A stretch of DNA of 64,000 bases, from assembly GCA_023388055.1 (NCBI GenBank), contig JAEWGW010000025.1, forward strand, positions 558,001 to 622,000, written 5' to 3'. The DNA is from Bacillota bacterium (GTDB taxonomy: Bacteria; Bacillota; Bacilli; Paenibacillales; NBRC-103111). A program made the translations under genes and the position numbers. Numbering within the stretch: position 1 is the stretch's first letter; every line of letters begins with the position of its first letter. The notes under the pieces are model-generated. The model saw only the letters and a list, made by a program, of their open reading frames with translations, was not told the origin of the DNA and did no database searches. Of the stretch, positions 59,208-64,000 are shown in pieces.

Positions 59208-59213
59208 TTCCGT

Positions 59214-60125
59214 TCAATCGAGTCCAATAATGCTCCCAAGCCACCTCCGCAGCTCCCGTCCGATAACATGGGGATTTTCCTCGGTGAGATGGTGGAAGCC
59301 CTTGCCAATATCACACAGCTCCAGGTTCTGCAGGCTGCCGCGGCACCAGCTGATTTGCGGCTCGCGGATGGTGCAGCCGGGTGTGGCGTAGAACAGGATT
59401 TTAGGTATAGCAGTCTGGGTAAACCAACGGTTCCGCGATTCTACCGCCTGAACCACCTCGTCAGGATAGCCCTCAATGGGAATCTGGTTGGGAAACACCC
59501 AGCTGGGTTTCCGGGCATCCGGCTCCTTGAACGGTTCACGGTAATAGTCATGCTCCTCAGGCGTTAAGGTCCTGTTGATGATGATCTGAGGCATTCCTTC
59601 CACGAAAACGTTGTTTTCCCTCATGAACGCCCAGCCCTTCTCCGGGTGACGCAGGGTCTGGAAGAGCTCCGCCGACTCTTCAGGCGTGAATTCGGACCAG
59701 TCCGGGCAAGGATACAACGCCTGCGGCTCGATCATGGCCATTCCCTTCACATTCTCGGGATGGTGCGAGGCATAATGCAAGCCTATGGCGGCTCCCCAGT
59801 CATGACCCACGATGACAAGGTCCTTCAGCTCCAATTGCTCAATAAACGCACTTATGTACCCGGCTTGCTCCAAAAAAGTGTAGCCGATATCCGGCTTATC
59901 CGAATGGCCCATCCCCATCAGATCTACCGCTAAACACCGGAAGGATGGAGCCAGATAAGGAATAATATTGCGGTACATGTACGACCACGTGGGATTGCCA
60001 TGAAGCAGAACAACGGTTGGACCGGCTCCCTGATCAAGGTAATGAAGCTTATGGCCGTTCACATCCAGGTACCGGGAGGAGAAGGGATAGTCTTTTCCGA
60101 TATGTGGGGATTCAAGTTCTGACAT
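59214..60125 (-). CDS. Haloalkane dehalogenase-like alpha/beta hydrolase
   Basis: This 303-residue alpha/beta hydrolase is of the haloalkane dehalogenase type. It has HGNPTWSYMYRNIIP (oxyanion HGNP), nucleophile Asp in VIVGHDWGAAIG with the halide-stabilising Trp after it, and the catalytic His in GFHHLTEENP. Members hydrolyse carbon-halogen bonds; other substrates cannot be excluded. Start ATG 60125 has GGAG upstream, but the open frame runs to 60230 directly after the methyltransferase stop, giving a 35-residue extension (MERLPAAQNYAKAGFRIQGE...). Translation from there is possible. It is co-transcribed with the Fur-boxed methyltransferase. Confidence 0.82.
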   Translation of the reverse strand: MSELESPHIGKDYPFSSRYLDVNGHKLHYLDQGAGPTVVLLHGNPTWSYMYRNIIPYLAPSFRCLAVDLMGMGHSDKPDIGYTFLEQAGYISAFIEQLELKDLVIVGHDWGAAIGLHYASHHPENVKGMAMIEPQALYPCPDWSEFTPEESAELFQTLRHPEKGWAFMRENNVFVEGMPQIIINRTLTPEEHDYYREPFKEPDARKPSWVFPNQIPIEGYPDEVVQAVESRNRWFTQTAIPKILFYATPGCTIREPQISWCRGSLQNLELCDIGKGFHHLTEENPHVIGRELRRWLGSIIGLD

Positions 60126-60234
60126 AGTTACGGCAGCTCCTTTTGATTCGAGTGGGTGATACACGTAGTCTTCCCCTTGAATGCGAAAACCCGCTTTCGC
60201 ATAATTTTGCGCAGCGGGCAGGCGTTCCATTCCT

Positions 60235-61023
60235 TTATTCTTTTACTGCAATCATACTCACCGCACCGAGATATTCCTCGTATTTCATAAATACCTGCCG
60301 CATGGCGGAGACCCGCTTGAAGGCGCCTCCCCGTGTGGCGCAGCGGTAACCGATCTTCAATGTGCCCAGCACGCCTTCATCCGTGATCACACGTTTCACC
60401 CGCAGCAGATGCATGGGGGCGGTATGAACCTCCACAACACGGAAGCCGTTCTGCTCCAGCAGCCCTTTCCATTCATCTACTGTAAGGGGCCGCGCATTCA
60501 CCCGGATGACCTTGGAAATATCCTTATGAATGGTATCCTTCAGCTCGGAAGGGATGTCATTGGGCTGCAGGGACATCTCGTGGATGGCGTAACGGCCGCC
60601 GGGCTGAAGCATACGGTGGGCTTCCCGGATGATCTGCTCCTTGAGCCGGTCCGGCTGCATGGTCAGCATGGCTTCGCCATAGATAACGGTGGCGGAGCGA
60701 TCCGGCAGGGGAGGGGTTCGGGCATCGGCGACTACGCAGGTCTGACTGGTTCCGTTCAAATAGGACATGACAACAGCGGCCGCCTCCTGATCCTGCTCGA
60801 TGGCCGTATACGTAAGCGGCTTACGGCTGAGTGTCAGCTTGGCTGTTCTGCCAACACCGGGGGCGTATTCCACAACGGCATCCTTCGACGAGATGTCCAG
60901 ACGGTCCAGCATAGTCCGAGTCAGCTCAATCCCCCCGGGCCGCAGCACGGTTTTTCCCAGGTTCGCCAGAACCCAATGACCGGGTATGGTGGCAAAATCC
61001 ACGTTTCCCTTAAATGTCCCCAT
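60235..61023 (-). CDS. Class I SAM-dependent methyltransferase
   Basis: This 262-residue protein has a Rossmann methyltransferase fold: VVEYAPGVGRTAKLTL (motif I), YTAIEQDQEAAA, VVADARTPPLPDRSATVIYG (motif II-III), and HRMLQPGGRYAIHEMSL. The family acts on small molecules. Its stop lies immediately before the start of the hydrolase frame. The Fur box at 61056-61074 lies 33 bp before the start, so iron limitation should induce both genes. Confidence 0.85.
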   Translation of the reverse strand: MGTFKGNVDFATIPGHWVLANLGKTVLRPGGIELTRTMLDRLDISSKDAVVEYAPGVGRTAKLTLSRKPLTYTAIEQDQEAAAVVMSYLNGTSQTCVVADARTPPLPDRSATVIYGEAMLTMQPDRLKEQIIREAHRMLQPGGRYAIHEMSLQPNDIPSELKDTIHKDISKVIRVNARPLTVDEWKGLLEQNGFRVVEVHTAPMHLLRVKRVITDEGVLGTLKIGYRCATRGGAFKRVSAMRQVFMKYEEYLGAVSMIAVKE

Positions 61024-61055
61024 CCGATGAAACCCTCCCCAATTCGCATTAGTAA

Positions 61056-61074
61056 GATAATGATTATCATTATC
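61056..61074 (-). promoter_or_regulatory. Fur box
   Basis: GATAATGATTATCATTATC matches the 19-bp classical Fur consensus with one central difference. It lies between the ABC ATPase stop and the methyltransferase start. Confidence 0.85.
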
Positions 61075-61081
61075 AATTATA

Positions 61082-62104
61082 TCAGAATGCGGTTGAAGTG
61101 GAATCTATATTTTTTTCCCCATTCTCATAAATGTTTATGATGACCTGCTGCATGGGGAGCTCCTTCACAGAAATGTCCGAGAACCGGTGCTTGCGGGAGA
61201 TATCCTCGATAAAGTCGCTGATGGAAATGAGTCCGGTATCCACCTCGAGAGTCAGCTGGAAATCCGACAGCCGCTCCACAACTTTGGTATAGGTATTGTC
61301 AAACACGGTATCGCGGACAGACTCCACAAAAGTAAAGCTGACCCGCTTCTTGTCCCCGAGGAACAGTCTCAGCCTGCGCAGGGAATCGTCGAATACCTTC
61401 TCCCCGTGGTTAATGACGATGACCCGGTGGGCCAGCTCCTCCACATCCTCCAGATCATGGGTGGTGAGAATGCAGGTCATATTCAGCTTTTTGTTCATCT
61501 GGCGCACAAACTCGCGGATTTTCACCTTGGCAATCACGTCAAGCCCGATGGTGGGTTCATCCAGGAACAGAATCTCCGGCTGGTGCAGCATGGCCATGAC
61601 GAATTCACATTTCATCCGTTCACCCAGCGAGAGCACTCTTGTGGGTTTTTCGATTACATGCCGGATATCCAGCAGCTCCGTCAGCTCCTCCAAACGATTG
61701 CTGAAGTCCCGGGCCTCAATCCCGTAAATCGCCTTGTTCATATGGAAGCTGTCCATAGGCGGAATATCCCAGATCAGCTGGGATTTCTGGCCGAATACAG
61801 CACCGATTTTACCCACATACCGTCTTCTGTCCTTGGCAGGTGAGCAGTCCAGCACCCGGATTTCCCCGCTTGTGGGATAAAGAGCGCCGCAGAGCATTTT
61901 GATGGCGGTGGATTTCCCCGCTCCATTGGGCCCCAGAATCCCGCAGATTTCCCCCTGCCCGATGCTGAAGTTAATATCATTGACCGCATGAACCACAACC
62001 TTTTCACGGTGGAAGATGCTTTTGACGGTTTGACCCAAACCGCTGCCCCGTTTGTAGGTTGTATAGGTTTTGGTCAGGTGCTTCACGTCAATGGCCGGTG
62101 TCAT
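61082..62104 (-). CDS. ABC-2 exporter ATPase (DUF-type viologen/multidrug exporter family)
   Basis: The protein has 340 residues, with Walker A GPNGAGKST, FGQKSQLIWDIPPMDSFHMN, the degenerate signature LSLGERMKCEFVMA, Walker B ILFLDEPTIGLDV and THDLEDVEE. The long C-terminal tail is typical of this class, which pairs with two different ABC-2 permeases. Start ATG 62104 overlaps the permease stop (ATGA); the 428-residue frame from 62368 is not real. It forms an operon with 62101 and 62914. Confidence 0.88.
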   Translation of the reverse strand: MTPAIDVKHLTKTYTTYKRGSGLGQTVKSIFHREKVVVHAVNDINFSIGQGEICGILGPNGAGKSTAIKMLCGALYPTSGEIRVLDCSPAKDRRRYVGKIGAVFGQKSQLIWDIPPMDSFHMNKAIYGIEARDFSNRLEELTELLDIRHVIEKPTRVLSLGERMKCEFVMAMLHQPEILFLDEPTIGLDVIAKVKIREFVRQMNKKLNMTCILTTHDLEDVEELAHRVIVINHGEKVFDDSLRRLRLFLGDKKRVSFTFVESVRDTVFDNTYTKVVERLSDFQLTLEVDTGLISISDFIEDISRKHRFSDISVKELPMQQVIINIYENGEKNIDSTSTAF

Positions 62105-62883
62105 CCGCCTACCCCCTCGTACAATCGTATCATATGCCGGTAGGCCCATATCCCTGCTCCCATGAAGAGGAAACAAGGCAGCACAGCGGCAAAATCCGCA
62201 GCCTGTACCCGCCCCAGGAGCGCGGACGCAGGGAAGAAACCCACCATGCCCACCGGGATGAGCATTGTAGCCATTGCCTGTACAGCCTTGGGGAAAATGG
62301 TTAGCGGATATTTCCCGAATTGAAGCACACTGTCGGCAAGCTCGGATATCCTTGAATTGCCCACCCACTTGAAGGACATGGCAGCCATCATCAGGGATAA
62401 TCCTGCCAATACGGCTGCCCCCGCGGCAAACAGCACCGCAAACTGCAGCCAGAGAAACGCCGGTATGGCGCCCACATGCGCAAGTGCAATTACAAACAGC
62501 GTAACCCCGCCCAGGAACAACCCGACATTATCCGGGGAAAAGGTGGTGGCCACGATAAAAAACAGCGGGTTCAGGGGCTTCAGCAGAACCACCTCAAAGC
62601 TTCCTTCCCGGATCAAATGATTGGTGGTCCACATCACGCCGCCAAAAATCAGGCTGGACAAACCGCTGGACATGGTGAAAACCGATTGGATCAGCAGGAC
62701 CTCATAGAAGCTCCAGCCGGAAAAGCTGGCGCCTGCCCGGTAGATCAGCAGCGTCACCAGCGGAAACAGAATATTGCTCACCAGCGTAATCAGGCTGCTG
62801 ACGAAAAAATTCATCCGGTAGGCCGACGCCGACAGCAGAGCGGAATACAAACATTGTTTATATACATCCCAATACCGTTTCAT
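62101..62883 (-). CDS. ABC-2 family permease, subunit 1
   Basis: This 260-residue permease has six membrane segments: SALLSASAYRMNFFVSSLIT, then VSNILFPLVTLLIYRAG and NHLIREGSFEVVLLKPLNPL. The last is the conserved cytoplasmic LIREGsFd..LLkPl motif of DUF990-type permeases. It overlaps the ATPase gene and follows the second permease by about 30 bp. The two permeases and the ATPase form a heteromeric exporter. Confidence 0.85.
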   Translation of the reverse strand: MKRYWDVYKQCLYSALLSASAYRMNFFVSSLITLVSNILFPLVTLLIYRAGASFSGWSFYEVLLIQSVFTMSSGLSSLIFGGVMWTTNHLIREGSFEVVLLKPLNPLFFIVATTFSPDNVGLFLGGVTLFVIALAHVGAIPAFLWLQFAVLFAAGAAVLAGLSLMMAAMSFKWVGNSRISELADSVLQFGKYPLTIFPKAVQAMATMLIPVGMVGFFPASALLGRVQAADFAAVLPCFLFMGAGIWAYRHMIRLYEGVGG

Positions 62884-62913
62884 GGGGACCGGTCCTTTCC
62901 TGGCATAGCGGCT

Positions 62914-63732
62914 TTACGCTCCGACAGCGGTGAACTGCTTCATAGCCAGACGCTGGATGAGCTCATTGAACCCATACGTCACCAGTACGGCAAGCGCCTG
63001 AATACCCACAATTTGCTCAATGGGGAGATGGATGCCGCCCAGCGAATACTGCCCGGTGAACACCATGGCAGGCATGTAGGCCATATACTGGAAGGGCAGG
63101 AAAAACTGCGCCACCTGAAGCCAATGGGGAAAAAAGTCCAAGGGAATCAGCGCGCCGGAAAAAATGCCGGATATAAGCATAAACGCCCCTCTTATCCCGT
63201 CTGACTGGACAAGCCAGAACGAGGTGAGGCCGATGGTGTAGTTCACATAAAACACCATCAGAAACGCCAGCACCACCGAAAGAGCGGTCCAGAAGTAGCT
63301 TGCGGGCCGCATATCCACCCCAAACAGAAGGATGAAGATCAACAAACACGGCAAAAACTCGAACAGAAATCCCAGGAGCCGGTGCCCGATTTTTTGGAAC
63401 AAGGCAAAGGAGCGGTGGTGGACCGGACGCAGATGGAAGGTCAGGAACTTGCCGGTGCGCACCAGCATCGACAGGTTCCAATCGGCAAAATCCATGGTCA
63501 GATAGCCGATCAGCGCCGTAGCGCCGAAGTACCGGATCATCCGCGGCAGATCGATCCCGCCCAAGGAGGTATGGTCCCCATACACCGCTGTCCAAATAAA
63601 CATCTGAACCATAAAATAAACCGGGCCGACGATGATGGATACCATGGAATGGGTGCGGTAAGCGCTCCATTCCTTGTAGGTCACATCCGCCACGGCCCGG
63701 CATACCCGCACATGATGCTTCAGGCTGTTCAT
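62914..63732 (-). CDS. ABC-2 family permease, subunit 2
   Basis: This 272-residue permease has six membrane segments. It carries the matching LVRTGKFLTFHLRPVHHRSFALFQK motif. Start ATG 63732 overlaps the upstream serine-hydrolase stop by 1 base (TGATG), a coupling arrangement; the frame from 63789 lies within the upstream gene. It pairs with 62101 and 61082. Confidence 0.85.
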   Translation of the reverse strand: MNSLKHHVRVCRAVADVTYKEWSAYRTHSMVSIIVGPVYFMVQMFIWTAVYGDHTSLGGIDLPRMIRYFGATALIGYLTMDFADWNLSMLVRTGKFLTFHLRPVHHRSFALFQKIGHRLLGFLFEFLPCLLIFILLFGVDMRPASYFWTALSVVLAFLMVFYVNYTIGLTSFWLVQSDGIRGAFMLISGIFSGALIPLDFFPHWLQVAQFFLPFQYMAYMPAMVFTGQYSLGGIHLPIEQIVGIQALAVLVTYGFNELIQRLAMKQFTAVGA

Positions 63733-64000
63733 CAGATGATGCCTGACCAGATGATGTTGGTAACATTGAACAGAGCCTCGGCACGCCACACATTATCGAC
63801 AAAAGGCACGAACCATACGGCGGCCAGCTGCTCCGTAGGGTCGATGACCATGGAACAGGCGCCTGACCCTTCATGGAGATATGTGCTGGGGGAATACAGG
63901 AAGGCCGGCCCCCGCTTCATATCCAAGCCGATGCCGTAGCTTCTGTCCTTGACATCTGCGCCCCAGCAATAATCGGGAATTCCATAGAGCGTCCGGGTGG
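63732..64000 (-). CDS. Beta-lactamase family serine hydrolase, C-terminal part (5' end outside window)
   Basis: The frame is open to the window end and shows TRTLYGIPDYCWGADVKDRS and, later, YLHEGSGACSMVIDPTEQLA, AVWFVPFVDN. HEGSGACSM is the third motif (H-x-G) region of class C-like serine hydrolases. Only about 89 residues are in the window; the SxxK motif would lie beyond. The stop overlaps the permease start, so it belongs to the exporter operon. Confidence 0.75.
   Translation of the reverse strand, partial: TRTLYGIPDYCWGADVKDRSYGIGLDMKRGPAFLYSPSTYLHEGSGACSMVIDPTEQLAAVWFVPFVDNVWRAEALFNVTNIIWSGII

Noticed and set aside
61082..62368. 428-residue version of the ABC ATPase
   Set aside because: The first 88 residues lie inside the permease gene in another frame; the ATG at 62104 with an ATGA overlap is the normal start.

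Overview
The window looks like a chromosomal segment of a moderately GC-rich Gram-positive spore-former of the Paenibacillus type. The evidence is the YesM/YesN-type two-component pair, SLH-domain surface proteins, consensus GGAGG ribosome sites with frequent TTG/GTG starts, a DUF3231 protein, DUF4256, a YtrA-type GntR/ABC operon and a Gram-positive flavin electron-transfer locus. No plasmid, phage, transposase, integrase, rRNA or CRISPR array was seen. One tRNA gene (Ala, GGC) is present.

Layout. 1-4359: sensor kinase (partial), response regulator and GH3 hexosaminidase. 4935-9388: tRNA-Ala, a frameshifted SLH remnant and an AT-rich run of accessory genes (histidine phosphatase, APH-type kinase, YezG-like protein, AraC regulator, nucleotidyltransferase-like protein). 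9411-14836: a divergent flavin island, with ApbE and LysR on the minus strand and an FMN reductase, a three-domain flavin-dependent reductase and a small protein on the plus strand. 14908-28185: MerR regulators, membrane proteins, DUF4256, DUF3231, esterase, serine hydrolase, lipoprotein, XRE regulators, and several small or decayed genes. 28738-39368: a complete-looking flavin-based extracellular electron transfer (FLEET) locus. 39503-46832: kinase-like protein, YneQ-like protein, DinB, WYL regulator and a 1273-residue SLH surface protein. 47032-58032: a GntR-controlled ABC operon, two ATPase/FtsX-type permease pairs, and a TetR-controlled ABC exporter. 58043-64000: small genes, an XRE-VOC fusion, a dehalogenase-like hydrolase with a methyltransferase behind a Fur box, and an ABC-2 exporter with a serine hydrolase.

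How the genes work together. In the FLEET locus Ndh2 would pass electrons from NADH to a demethylmenaquinone made by DmkA and DmkB. EetA and EetB would carry them across the membrane, and PplA, a lipoprotein with two FMN-attachment motifs, would pass them to outside acceptors. An ECF-type transporter (EcfA1, EcfA2, EcfT) and a lipoprotein ApbE supply and attach the flavin. The island at 9-15 kb reuses the same chemistry in the cytoplasm: its own ApbE could flavinylate the fused reductase, which has its own FMN-reductase domain.

Regulatory signals visible in the sequence are a Rex/Fnr-type palindrome on the pplA promoter, three MerR-type promoters with 19-bp spacers (two apparently giving leaderless messages), a pair of TetR operators, a Fur box, and a repeated heptamer in front of the GntR operon. 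Five copies of a roughly 190-bp four-armed repeat sit in intergenic regions. Function calls rest on reading motifs and family resemblance only; no database search was run.
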